Of a DNA stretch of 64,000 nt, positions 46,401 to 54,984 are shown piece after piece; position 1 is the stretch's first letter; the number at the start of each line of letters is the position of its first letter. Both the position numbers and the translations under genes were made by a program. The stretch is taken from positions 39,256 to 103,255 of the IMG/VR virus record IMGVR_UViG_3300034374_005666, one strand, 5' to 3'. The notes under the pieces are model-generated. The model was not told the origin of the DNA. It did no database searches and saw only the letters and a list, made by a program, of their open reading frames with translations. Source of the stretch: a virus.

Positions 46401-46810
46401 ATAGGCTTAGATCACACTTTATTAAAAAGAATAAAGCATATCTGTTATGTCTTCAGCCTCAGTTTGAACAAGGACAGCATATATATCTGAAGAATACAAC
46501 AAAGACTGGATTTGTTGTAGGTAGCCAAGTCAGTAAGATATCAATGCTTGACAGGCTTAATGATTGGTTGCTTGAAGAGACAGATATTAATGACGAGGTT
46601 GAAAAAAATATATTTAGGATACCTTGTATATTTACAATACGTCAAATAAGAGATTATACACTTAAAGGGAACTATGACGCAGTATCTAGTATGATGGGGT
46701 TACCACTGGCACTTGGAGAGATTGAGCACAATATCAAAGAGGGCTTATCCAGACAGAATAATCCTTTCAGTAAAATGTCAAAATTCCTTAAACAACGAAT
46801 AGGACAATGA
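43496..46810 (+). CDS. Large terminase with intein in Walker A
   Basis: 1104 residues; the start is GTG at 43496. The extein is the packaging ATPase and nuclease: Walker A is split as TILG | CRGGGKS, Walker B is RRSLIMYEE, GTSGN is motif III, and nuclease Asp and Glu lie in IFTHDPYVSD and LWYESNRGD. Residues 175-523 form an intein (see its own entry); the spliced protein would be 755 residues. The enzyme cuts and pumps DNA into the prohead. The portal gene overlaps its stop by 4 nt. Confidence 0.85.
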   Translation: MNWIKTEDLSRFTDQFKPQLIHPDDPRWLKFWREMKRRCIEGTWFEDFGGWRYGRGNLGFYHHYCRIPDVDKVNKTHGKLIKPLIRDLEWHYSYNVGVARGFSGFSEDDKYTSDFRVFNINKTKFPEDNELCLYKSDGTFKEFIEPLENIAKRHDNPVGIPLYNNDAKNVTILGCHGKGTQVRMYDGSLKNIEDVEIGDRLMGPDSTPRIVKNLFTGEDQLYKVTQAKREPYIVNSKHLLHLDKVSTVRRKGSLKRINIETEKLYNKFKTSYKNCNAKYRGVTAVPIEYDKKDLKLHPYFIGLWLGDGFKREKLICFAENEIEIKRWLIGYAKSDPERFSYNIKLASNQGSFGDMNVYRFRLIDKTMLYKNNYWSKTFRNNKHIPIEYLQSSIDQRLELLAGLLDSDGNYSKKMHRYTFCNSDFNLIKQVEELCWSLGYRTTINSRRVSIKNNANYNLRIYGEIGRIPCKIKRKKAPVRVYKNSKGSNKNVINIEKYSYDTYYGIEVDQDNLYLLKDYTVVHNCRGGGKSLYHILAEVFYDITFDGAKVYNEQIIRNPNQILINVGAGIKGKSAKTLAFMKISSNFLKTSPEAGTWGKIGDDDWEPCPFYKEMTGSFDTDDERGWTNKFSVKVGSAWEERGTGSTVYHVSYSANKRTGAESGAGGRRSLIMYEEIGLFEDLLNAWGSDEAVVSVDGVQFAPRIGVGTSGNIHTIKAAQKIFTHPDDYNCIGYKGKDGEKHCFFLPAYIVDKRFKDKNGNTNLAKAKKYYDDKLEEKLRTNDPAIINNWKMNYPTEIEHMWIASEGQLLPGKEAELREKQLLKNNLYESIGTPISLFWDNNHPDGVNYEVDPTAYPIYDDNLQDKESLEGAVMMYEQPFRINGKIPIDAHIFTHDPYVSDAFDEGGSLGVTHVWINPKYIPYGAKGNCLAATYIGKNKNGLDGYNQVLEKMLAFYGNPMRQLWYESNRGDRLRSHFIKKNKAYLLCLQPQFEQGQHIYLKNTTKTGFVVGSQVSKISMLDRLNDWLLEETDINDEVEKNIFRIPCIFTIRQIRDYTLKGNYDAVSSMMGLPLALGEIEHNIKEGLSRQNNPFSKMSKFLKQRIGQ
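44018..45064 (+). mobile_element. LAGLIDADG intein in the large terminase
   Basis: 349 codons in frame. It opens with Cys1 (CHGKGTQVRMYDG...IGDRLMGPDS, splicing block A) and ends VVHN followed by extein Cys (block G), so all four splicing residues are present. Two LAGLIDADG-type helices, LHPYFIGLWLGDGFK and LELLAGLLDSDGNY, make an intact homing endonuclease. It sits exactly between G and C of the terminase Walker A GCRGGGKS, so the ATPase is inactive until splicing. Confidence 0.85.
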
Positions 46811-49296
46811 GTTATTTTGAACCTATATACAGACTTAGAGTATCTGAGATTGAGAAATACAAAAAAGATGGTGAGTGGTTCAGAGATTATCTGGACTATA
46901 TTGTGCCTTATGATACTACTGTAGTGCATAACTACAAACAGATGAAGCTATGGTATGATGTCATCAATGATCGCATCGACGGTTTTAGAGAAGCTCTCAA
47001 AGAGTTCTGTAGAGTCAATATACCAAATGAGCTTAGCCAGGAAATAGATATTGACGAAGAGATTATACACTATAATAGAATATTCTCTAAATATAGTTAC
47101 TTGAATGGTGAAATGCTTAAGCGTAGAGACAACTACCATGCAAGTTTTATCAGTCAGGAAGCAGTTAGAAAGTTTAATGAAGAACTATCTAAAGAAATCA
47201 GAAAGGCTGTCATTGAAAGAATGCTGCTGAAGTTTGAACAGACAGATATGGCTATGGCTGGTGCAAGTCAGATAGAAGCTAATGATTATGTGCAGGAAAT
47301 GCAGTCTACACCTGACCCAGCTGAAATAGCACAAGATTTTAAATCCAGCCTTGAAATATTTGCTAATCAGGTATTAGAGTATTTTAACTACTCAGAAGAA
47401 GTTGTACGTAAAATGAGCTTAGGTTGGAAACATGCAATTACTTCTGACAGAGAAATATGCTATGTAGGAGAGCACTATGGAAAACCCGGTATTACTGTTA
47501 TCAATCCTTTACATTTTGGCTTTCATAAAAGCCCGGATGAATACAGAATAGAGAAAGGAGATTATGCCTGGACTAGAGTAGCTTTGACTATGGCTGAGAT
47601 TATGAATCTCTATGGTGATGAGCTTACGCAAGAACAGATAGAACGTCTTGGCACGTACACATATAGTTCAAGCCTGGCTGTTAATGACAGGCATAATGTT
47701 ATTGGAGGAAGCAATCCAAAGGTTACTTATGACCCAACCAGTTTTGAGCTTGGCTTGCATCTGCAAGATACTCAGCATAAAACAGTTGGGCAAGCACAGG
47801 GTTCTGGTACAAATAGAAGGTATAATAATGAGCGTCTTGTATTCAAGACTCATTTTGAGTTCAAGGCATTTAGAGAACTTATATTCCTGAGCTATCCTAA
47901 TGAGTATGGAGAGCTACAAACTGAAGTACATCCTAAAGGCTATGAAATACCAGAAGAAGCTACAAAAGTTAAATACACAAACAGATATGGTAGAAAAGCT
48001 ACTAAGTTTGAATGGGTAGAGAATAGTGTACCATATGTGGCTGAACAAATATGGATACCAAGAAGGTATGAAATTACTCGTCTTGGACAAGATGTATATT
48101 TAAACTATCGTGAAGTACCTAATCAGCCTATCAATTTAGATGATCCTTACGGTAGCTTTGAGCTAAGTTATAAAGGTAGAATATATACTAATGTTAACTC
48201 TGAGTCTATTAGTCTTGTAGGTAGAGCTATTCCTGCTCAGTTTCAGTACAATCTGATTAAGAACCTACAAAGCAAAGAGATAGCTAAGTATGAAGGTTAC
48301 ATTAAGAATATTGACATAGATCAAATACCAGATTATCTTGAACTGGATGAGAATGGAGAAAGTATTGGTGTAGATAAGCTTGCTATTTGGAGATATTACA
48401 GACGAGTGCTTGGAGACAGTTATTATTCTGGCTCACAGAACTCTATGGGTTTACCCAATCCACAACGTACTGCTGCTGTAAGACCAGAAGTAGCTGGAGC
48501 TATGGGTGAGATTATTAATATGCAACAACTGCTTGACCTGATTGATAGAGAGATTGGTTTCTCTATGCTTGTACCATTACAGGCAGAAGGTCAATTTAGT
48601 GCTAACTCAAATGCATCTGATAATCAACGTGCTCTTCAGCAAGGTTTTACTATGATTGAGTGGTATATGATAGAACACTCAGAACTATGGAGATCTATTT
48701 CAGCTGAATATCTTGCTCAATTTAGAATGTATTATCAGAATTTCTTTGAAGAAAATGATGATACTGAGTTTACTATGCTGCACTATGTTACTCCAGACAA
48801 TACCAAGCAGGTACTCAGAGTAATGCCTGAATATCTTGGGTATGGTGATATAGGATTGTTCTTGACTAGTAATCAGTCTGATGATGATTACAGACAAATT
48901 ATGCTTGGACAAGCACAAGCTATTGCTCAAAATGCTGGTGAAGGTGTAGAAACACTCAGTACATTGATTAGAGCTATTACCAGTAAGAAAGCTCCATCTG
49001 AAGTACATAAGATGATTATGATAGCTGCACGGGAACAAGAGCAGCGTAGACAGCAGATGGAAAAAATGAGAGGAGAAAATGCTGCTAGATTACAGCAAGC
49101 TAAAAGACAGCAGGTTGAGGATGAGCAATCACATGAGATTGATAAAATTATTCTTCAGAATCAGCTTAAAACTGATGCTGATGAAATACCTAAAGAGCTT
49201 GAAGCAACTAAGGTACTTAGAGAATTAGCTCAAAAGGATAGAAAGTTAGATATAGAGCAACAAGCTGTATCTGAATCTAAAAGTAGTACAGATTAA
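46807..49296 (+). CDS. Portal protein
   Basis: 829 residues, large and mainly helical, between terminase and scaffold as in most tailed phages. The N-terminal EKYKKDGEWFRDYLDYIVPY, a central stem region with aromatic strands, and a very basic, Gln-rich C-terminal coil (REQEQRRQQMEKMRGENAAR) fit crAss-like portals. It forms the dodecameric DNA gate at the capsid vertex. Confidence 0.7.
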   Translation: MSYFEPIYRLRVSEIEKYKKDGEWFRDYLDYIVPYDTTVVHNYKQMKLWYDVINDRIDGFREALKEFCRVNIPNELSQEIDIDEEIIHYNRIFSKYSYLNGEMLKRRDNYHASFISQEAVRKFNEELSKEIRKAVIERMLLKFEQTDMAMAGASQIEANDYVQEMQSTPDPAEIAQDFKSSLEIFANQVLEYFNYSEEVVRKMSLGWKHAITSDREICYVGEHYGKPGITVINPLHFGFHKSPDEYRIEKGDYAWTRVALTMAEIMNLYGDELTQEQIERLGTYTYSSSLAVNDRHNVIGGSNPKVTYDPTSFELGLHLQDTQHKTVGQAQGSGTNRRYNNERLVFKTHFEFKAFRELIFLSYPNEYGELQTEVHPKGYEIPEEATKVKYTNRYGRKATKFEWVENSVPYVAEQIWIPRRYEITRLGQDVYLNYREVPNQPINLDDPYGSFELSYKGRIYTNVNSESISLVGRAIPAQFQYNLIKNLQSKEIAKYEGYIKNIDIDQIPDYLELDENGESIGVDKLAIWRYYRRVLGDSYYSGSQNSMGLPNPQRTAAVRPEVAGAMGEIINMQQLLDLIDREIGFSMLVPLQAEGQFSANSNASDNQRALQQGFTMIEWYMIEHSELWRSISAEYLAQFRMYYQNFFEENDDTEFTMLHYVTPDNTKQVLRVMPEYLGYGDIGLFLTSNQSDDDYRQIMLGQAQAIAQNAGEGVETLSTLIRAITSKKAPSEVHKMIMIAAREQEQRRQQMEKMRGENAARLQQAKRQQVEDEQSHEIDKIILQNQLKTDADEIPKELEATKVLRELAQKDRKLDIEQQAVSESKSSTD

Positions 49297-49362
49297 AATA
49301 AGAGCTATTAATGACTTTAATAATATTTATTCACATACTTTTGATTAAACTAAACTAAAATA

Positions 49363-50403
49363 ATGGAAGAGAACAAACTGCCAGAATTTGAATTTGGCAT
49401 GGAAGAAGTAATTCCAGGACAAGACACTCAAGAAACTCCAAAAGAGGAGATTAAAGAAACTATTGAAGAACCTGAGCAGATTACAGAAGAACCTGTTATA
49501 CAACAAGGTGATCCTTTTGAAGTAGAAACTGAAGATGGCGCAGAACCAGAGTCAGAAGATTCTGAGTATCTTAAGAGCTTGTATAGTTTCTATAAAGATA
49601 AGGGCTTACTTAACCATGAAGGTGACTTTAATGGTACTGCTGAAGAGTTTGAGAATATTCTGCAAGAGAACATTGCGTCCTATTATAATCAGGTAGAGCA
49701 AGAGCTAATTGATGCTGTACCAGATGAAGGTAAATCTGTAATGGAATATATCTTGTCAGAAGGAGATGGGTTTTCAGTAGATAAATTGAATGAGTTTCTA
49801 TCTAACAGAGATACAGTAGTACCTACAGAGTTTAATGAAGATTCTGCACGTAGCTTTCTAATTAATCATTATACAGATAAACTTGGAAATAAAGCTAATG
49901 CAGAACGCTTTGTAGATACGCTGGAAGATGATGGTAAACTTGTAGATTCAGCTAAAGATATTACTGAACAACTTAAGCAACAGCAATCTGAACTTGAAAA
50001 GCAGAAGATTGAGGAAGCTAAAAAGAATAAAGAACTTAGAAAGCAGAAGCAGCAAGAGTTTCAACAGACAGTTGCTGAACAGCTTAAAGGTACAGAGTGG
50101 GATGATAGTATACGTAAGAGAGTATTTAATGAAGTATTCTCTGGTAATCTTAGAGCTAAGACACAAGCTATTGTACAACATCCTAAAGCTTTGATACAGT
50201 TTGCAAACTATATGCAGTATTATGATCCTGAAAAAGGAGAGATTGATGAGCAGGCATTTGCAAACAGTACTTTTAGTAAAGCTGCTGCTAAAGTTAAAAG
50301 TAGTATAGAACGTCATTTTAGAAAGAGTGACGCACACAGATCAGGTAAGTCTAGTACTAAGACCAGATCAGATAAAAATGCAAAATTTGAATTTGTTGAC
50401 TAA
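49363..50403 (+). CDS. Scaffold-like protein
   Basis: 346 residues. A very acidic N-terminal 70 residues, a long Gln/Lys/Glu coiled coil (about 195-245, LKQQQSELEKQKIEEAKKNK), and a basic C-terminus rich in Arg-Lys-Ser. Charge layout and place between portal and major capsid match scaffolding proteins. A -7-like TACTTTTG at 49336-49343 lacks a good -33 partner. Confidence 0.65.
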   Translation: MEENKLPEFEFGMEEVIPGQDTQETPKEEIKETIEEPEQITEEPVIQQGDPFEVETEDGAEPESEDSEYLKSLYSFYKDKGLLNHEGDFNGTAEEFENILQENIASYYNQVEQELIDAVPDEGKSVMEYILSEGDGFSVDKLNEFLSNRDTVVPTEFNEDSARSFLINHYTDKLGNKANAERFVDTLEDDGKLVDSAKDITEQLKQQQSELEKQKIEEAKKNKELRKQKQQEFQQTVAEQLKGTEWDDSIRKRVFNEVFSGNLRAKTQAIVQHPKALIQFANYMQYYDPEKGEIDEQAFANSTFSKAAAKVKSSIERHFRKSDAHRSGKSSTKTRSDKNAKFEFVD

Positions 50404-50418
50404 AATTTATAATAAATA

Positions 50419-52014
50419 ATGATTCGTAAAACTGCAATCCCCGTTACGTCTCGTAAAGGTTTTGGTGGTAGTTTTCACGACTCCGTTGCTCATGCAGCTA
50501 TGTTTCGTGATGAACAGCCATATGACTTTGGCGTAAAAACCTCTATGCTGTATTCAGCAGAGTTGGATTCTGACATTGTGAACAAGAAGTTCACATATCA
50601 CACTTATGCTTCTGGTAATTACTATGTGATTCCAGGTGGTAAAGATGAATATCAGTGGTCTGTTATTGGCGATGCTGATGTTGATTTTCGTATTACAGAA
50701 CTCCTTGTGGCAGCAGACAGCCAGCCAGGTAAGGATGGACAAGAATTTGAAATTGCTCTTGACAAAGACTGGCTACATGAGCCTGCTATTCTGTTGACTG
50801 AAAATCCTAATCTTCCACAGCTTCGTATTATTGGACAACCACGTCCTCTTGGTAATCAGTCTTGGGCTTATACCGTAGAAGTACAGGATGGTAATCCTAA
50901 CAGCTGGATTCCTGTAGATTATCTGCAACCAGGTCGTATTCTTGTACGTACATCTACTGCTACAGCAGATGAATTGAACCAGAAGTATGGCCCAGATCAG
51001 TATAGCTCAATGATGAAACTGCGTTCTGTAACAGGACAGTTTAGTAACAAGATTGAGTTCACTGATAAGTTTGTACGTATGGAAATTGCCGCAGCTAAGC
51101 GTGGTTCTCAGAACAAAGAGAGCTATGACTTTGCTGGCAAAAAGTATTCTGATGCTTTCACTGACCAATATATCTATCAGGCTAAACTGAAGCAGTCTGG
51201 CAAGAATGATATTATTGAGAAAGGTGTCTTTATTAGCAAAGCTGAAGCACGATTGCTTGAGCGTTGTGAAATGGACAGAGAGCTTATGATGGAATTTGGT
51301 CGTCTACAGATTACTAAAGACCGTGATACAGACAGACCTATTAAGATTGCTCCAGGTTGGAGAGAGATTGTAAAAGATGGTAACTACTTTACCCACAATG
51401 GCTCACTAACACTCAAGCAACTGTATGAGTATGTACGTAGCATTTACTTCCGCCGCCATAACTTCAAGAATCGTAAGATTATGATTTATTCTGGTGAAGG
51501 TGGTATTGCATTCCTGTCTGAATTGATTAAGCAGGAAGCCAGCCAATTCCAGACACTGGAACCAGGTGTATTCATTAACAAGCGTAATGATCCTAAAGGT
51601 TACCACTCTAATGAATTTGAGTATGGTGCTCAGTTCACTAAGATCAAATTCCCAATGGGAATTGAAGTGGAAATCATGTATGATCCAATTAAAGACAACG
51701 ATCAGTTGTTTAAAACTAAAGCTCCTGGTAGCAATCTGCCACTGGAAAGCTTCCAGATGGATATCTTTGACTTTGGACATACAGAAAACAGACCAGAAGG
51801 TGCTCCTGTTGAAAACATTACTATGGTAATGCAGGATGGTGTTGAAGAATACTATCAGGTAGGTGGTGTTTACGATATTCGTACTGGTGCTCCAACTGAT
51901 GGTTCTGTCAGACCTACTAACTCTAAGAAAGTAGGTATCTACCGTACTTGTGCTGGTGCATTGTGCATTTGGGACGTTTCGAGAGTGGGAAGAGTGGAAT
52001 GGGTTGTAAATTAA
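50419..52014 (+). CDS. Major capsid protein
   Basis: 531 residues. The opening MIRKTAIPVTSRKGFGGSFH and the all-over mixed strand/helix content fit an HK97-type capsid subunit of crAss-like size. It directly follows the scaffold-like gene. Codons are more uniform than in the neighbours (many GGT, CGT, GAC), as expected for the most expressed gene. The next gene is a homing endonuclease inserted right after its stop. Confidence 0.7.
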   Translation: MIRKTAIPVTSRKGFGGSFHDSVAHAAMFRDEQPYDFGVKTSMLYSAELDSDIVNKKFTYHTYASGNYYVIPGGKDEYQWSVIGDADVDFRITELLVAADSQPGKDGQEFEIALDKDWLHEPAILLTENPNLPQLRIIGQPRPLGNQSWAYTVEVQDGNPNSWIPVDYLQPGRILVRTSTATADELNQKYGPDQYSSMMKLRSVTGQFSNKIEFTDKFVRMEIAAAKRGSQNKESYDFAGKKYSDAFTDQYIYQAKLKQSGKNDIIEKGVFISKAEARLLERCEMDRELMMEFGRLQITKDRDTDRPIKIAPGWREIVKDGNYFTHNGSLTLKQLYEYVRSIYFRRHNFKNRKIMIYSGEGGIAFLSELIKQEASQFQTLEPGVFINKRNDPKGYHSNEFEYGAQFTKIKFPMGIEVEIMYDPIKDNDQLFKTKAPGSNLPLESFQMDIFDFGHTENRPEGAPVENITMVMQDGVEEYYQVGGVYDIRTGAPTDGSVRPTNSKKVGIYRTCAGALCIWDVSRVGRVEWVVN

Positions 52015-52027
52015 TACGCCACAATAC

Positions 52028-52058
52028 TTGCTAAATCCAAACGGAAGTTGTATATTTG
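52028..52058 (+). promoter_or_regulatory. Bacteroidota-type promoter for the endonuclease
   Basis: TTG (52028-52030), 20 nt, TATATTTG (52051-52058), 38 nt before the ATG of the homing endonuclease. It lets the inserted gene be transcribed separately from the capsid operon. Confidence 0.6.
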
Positions 52059-52095
52059 TGCTGTTGAAGTTATTCATTAATTAAAAACAGTAAAT

Positions 52096-53166
52096 ATGCA
52101 ACTTCCACAGGATTTAGTTAAAGACATCATTGAAGCTTTTGAAACAAGCAAAAAAAAGACTTATGCTCATGTTTCAAGAAAATTAAATTTACCCAAAGAG
52201 CTAGTAAAAACAGTTCTCAACGATGCTGGTATTAAAAGTACTGGTATGGGTATTACTGATGAGCAAAAACAAGAAATTATCAAACTGTATCAAGAACATG
52301 TACCTGTAAGGCACATTGATGAAAGGACTGGTATTTCTTATAAAACAGTTTATCAGGTTATTAAAGAAGCTGGTATTTATAGACCAGGTGCAAGAAAAAC
52401 TATAAGTGAGGAGCAAGAAGAGCTAATTCAAGAATTGTATAGTAAAGGCTATAGTTCCAGAGAAGTAGCAGAAAGAGTAGGTGTATCAAAGGATACAGTA
52501 TTAAGATATATTGAAAACCCAAGAGCTAGTAAAGTAGTTGCTACTCCTCATAACGGCTACTATTTTAGTAGCATAGATACTAATGAGAAAGCTTATTGGT
52601 TAGGAATGATGTTTGCCGATGGTAATGTTAGTAGCACAGATAATTCAATTACTTTGAGTCTGGCAGATGAAGATGTAATTGAAGATTTTAGGAATGCTAT
52701 TGAAGCACATACTAAAAAGATTGCTGTTACTAATCGTAAAACCAAAGGTCATAAAAATTTATACACGTTACGTATATTTAGTAAGCAGCTACATAGTGAT
52801 TTAATAGAGTGGGGATGTATTCCTAATAAGACAGCGCAATTAGAAGAACTTCCTAATATAGAAGATAAATACATGTCTCATTTTATTAGAGGTTATTTTG
52901 ATGGTAATGGTTCTATATGGTTTTCTACCAATAGACCACATACATCTATATCTGGTCATAGACCTTTTTTGGCTAATATTCAAAAGATAATGGTAGAGCA
53001 AATAGGCCTTAATTTTACTAAAATTACTACCAGAAAGAAAAACTCTGGAGATATAAGATATGGTGGGTTTGCTAATGTAGAAAAAATCTACAATTATCTT
53101 TACAAAGACGCTACAGTATATATGTCAAGAAAAAAGACTAAATTTGAACAAATTTTATTTAACTAA
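52096..53166 (+). CDS. Free-standing LAGLIDADG homing endonuclease
   Basis: 356 residues. The N-terminal 140 residues carry repeated helix-turn-helix units (SSREVAERVGVSKDTVLRYI and two earlier copies). Two LAGLIDADG-type helices, EKAYWLGMMFADGNVSS and SHFIRGYFDGNGSI, form the nuclease. It has its own promoter and lies between two structural genes, typical of a homing insertion next to a conserved target. Confidence 0.8.
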   Translation: MQLPQDLVKDIIEAFETSKKKTYAHVSRKLNLPKELVKTVLNDAGIKSTGMGITDEQKQEIIKLYQEHVPVRHIDERTGISYKTVYQVIKEAGIYRPGARKTISEEQEELIQELYSKGYSSREVAERVGVSKDTVLRYIENPRASKVVATPHNGYYFSSIDTNEKAYWLGMMFADGNVSSTDNSITLSLADEDVIEDFRNAIEAHTKKIAVTNRKTKGHKNLYTLRIFSKQLHSDLIEWGCIPNKTAQLEELPNIEDKYMSHFIRGYFDGNGSIWFSTNRPHTSISGHRPFLANIQKIMVEQIGLNFTKITTRKKNSGDIRYGGFANVEKIYNYLYKDATVYMSRKKTKFEQILFN

Positions 53167-53183
53167 ACTATAATAAGAAACTT

Positions 53184-54263
53184 ATGATTTTTTTACCTAA
53201 AAGAATGTTTGTGTATCCAGCTCCTCGTCAATCAGCACAGGGCAGAGGTAATTACAGCTACGTAACTACAGATGGTACACAAATTCCTGCTGGTCGTACA
53301 TTTGCTAAGAAAGCTACTAAAAGCTACATGTTTCCAAGTACACCAGATAATACTAAGATTTCTACAGGTCTGTCAGAACAAATTGAAAATCCATTTAAGA
53401 ATAAAGAGTTTGCTGATAAGTATATTGGTAATCAATGGACAGACAAAGCTGAAGAGCTACAATCAAAAGATTATATTAGTAAACAGACTTTCCTTGAAGT
53501 AGTACACAATCGTCCTGCTGGTACTTATACAGATGAAAAAAAGGTCAAAGAAGCATTTGATATTGAAGCCAAAGAGAATAATTTCTTTGAGCGTTTCTCT
53601 GTCAGTCTTGTAGATGATACAAACATCTTTACTTCAGATGATCCAGAAGGTGCATTAGCTATGATGCTTATGTATCAAAATCCAAAGATTGCTAATAGTA
53701 AAGATACATGCAACTCAAGTTTGCATGATTTCTATATTGGGCAAGAACATCAGGCTTTGATTGAAAAATCTAATAAGCGTGAAAAAGCAGGTAGAGCAGT
53801 AGCTAAGCTTCAGCATCTGAAAGAAAACTACGATGGCTTTGCACTGTATAAAGTAGCTATTGTACTTGGTATTGTAAAAGGTACTCGTATTAGTGAACGT
53901 GTAGTTATTGATCGTCTTGAAGATTATATCTGGACTCAATCCAAAGACTTTACAGATAAGCTGGATAGATTTATGAGTATTGCAAGCTTACTTGATGATG
54001 ACACAGGTATCAGAGAATTGAATATGCGTTATCTTGTCAAGCAGGCTATGAATACACACACTATTACTATTAGTGGTGGCAGCTTTATCTGGCACTCACA
54101 GAAGAATATTCCAAACTTGTATAATCTTGGACGTAAAGAAGAAATGATCTGGAATATGCTTTCACAGGAATACATTAAGTATAATCCTGAGATTGATGAT
54201 GACAATATTTATGGTAAGTTGATTAACGAACTTAGAATAAAAGACATTAAAGTTGAAGGTTGA
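53184..54263 (+). CDS. Structural protein, probable connector
   Basis: 359 residues, ATG 53184 or the seventh codon (MFVYPAPRQSAQGRGNYSYV). Mixed alpha/beta with a Tyr- and Asn-rich middle. It follows the capsid gene (apart from the inserted endonuclease) in the position of head-tail connector or ring proteins of crAss-like phages. No motif proves this. Overlaps the next gene by 11 nt. Confidence 0.55.
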   Translation: MIFLPKRMFVYPAPRQSAQGRGNYSYVTTDGTQIPAGRTFAKKATKSYMFPSTPDNTKISTGLSEQIENPFKNKEFADKYIGNQWTDKAEELQSKDYISKQTFLEVVHNRPAGTYTDEKKVKEAFDIEAKENNFFERFSVSLVDDTNIFTSDDPEGALAMMLMYQNPKIANSKDTCNSSLHDFYIGQEHQALIEKSNKREKAGRAVAKLQHLKENYDGFALYKVAIVLGIVKGTRISERVVIDRLEDYIWTQSKDFTDKLDRFMSIASLLDDDTGIRELNMRYLVKQAMNTHTITISGGSFIWHSQKNIPNLYNLGRKEEMIWNMLSQEYIKYNPEIDDDNIYGKLINELRIKDIKVEG

Positions 54264-54972
54264 AGAACTGCACTTTGAATTTAAAAGACGTTGGGATAAA
54301 CAAGCTAACAACCATCGTAAAGGATTTACTGATGTAGAAATAGATCAGACACTAAATTCTGCTGTCAATGAGTATATGTACATATTTGGCACAGGAAGAA
54401 ATCCTAAGAACTACGATGTAGGGTTTGAAGTAAATCAACAGATGATTGATATGCTTCAGACTCTGGTTGTTAGCTATCCTGAAACTGGTACAATAAATAG
54501 TATAGATGTAGATAGCAATATTGATTATGCTAATCTACCTAATGACTATAGATATTTTGTATCAGCTTTTGCAGTAGACCCTATCTGTGGAGATGTAGGT
54601 ATTACTATAGAGCAGCATGGTGATTTATCATCTGTACTTAAGAACTTCCATAGAAAAGCTAATAGAAAGTTTAGAAACATTCCTGGTACTATTAGAGCTA
54701 ATAAACTCTATATGTATCATAATGGAGTCTTCGATATTCAGTCAGTCAAACTGACTTATATTAAAGACCCAGCTAAGATTTGTATTGGTACGTATACGGA
54801 AATTCCTACAGCAGAAAATCCTAATCCACCAACAAAGCCTAAACAAGAATGTGACCTACCTGTAGATTATCACGATATTCTTGTAGATATTGCAGTACAG
54901 GAAACAAGTCGGATTTATCTAAATACAAATAGATACCAACTTGGAAAGGATAAACTTAATGACATAACTTAA
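54253..54972 (+). CDS. Structural protein, probable neck/adaptor
   Basis: 239 residues; no ATG is available at the front, so TTG 54253 is taken as start (MKVEELHFEFKRRWDKQANN). Helical N-terminus and strand-rich middle; the arrangement resembles phage adaptor proteins that join portal and tail. The function rests on gene order. Confidence 0.55.
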   Translation: MKVEELHFEFKRRWDKQANNHRKGFTDVEIDQTLNSAVNEYMYIFGTGRNPKNYDVGFEVNQQMIDMLQTLVVSYPETGTINSIDVDSNIDYANLPNDYRYFVSAFAVDPICGDVGITIEQHGDLSSVLKNFHRKANRKFRNIPGTIRANKLYMYHNGVFDIQSVKLTYIKDPAKICIGTYTEIPTAENPNPPTKPKQECDLPVDYHDILVDIAVQETSRIYLNTNRYQLGKDKLNDIT

Positions 54973-54984
54973 ATTTCAAATTAA

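Noticed and set aside
51406-52077. 223-codon antisense frame over the major capsid gene
   Set aside because: Opposite to a strong capsid frame, with biased composition and no context; a shadow.
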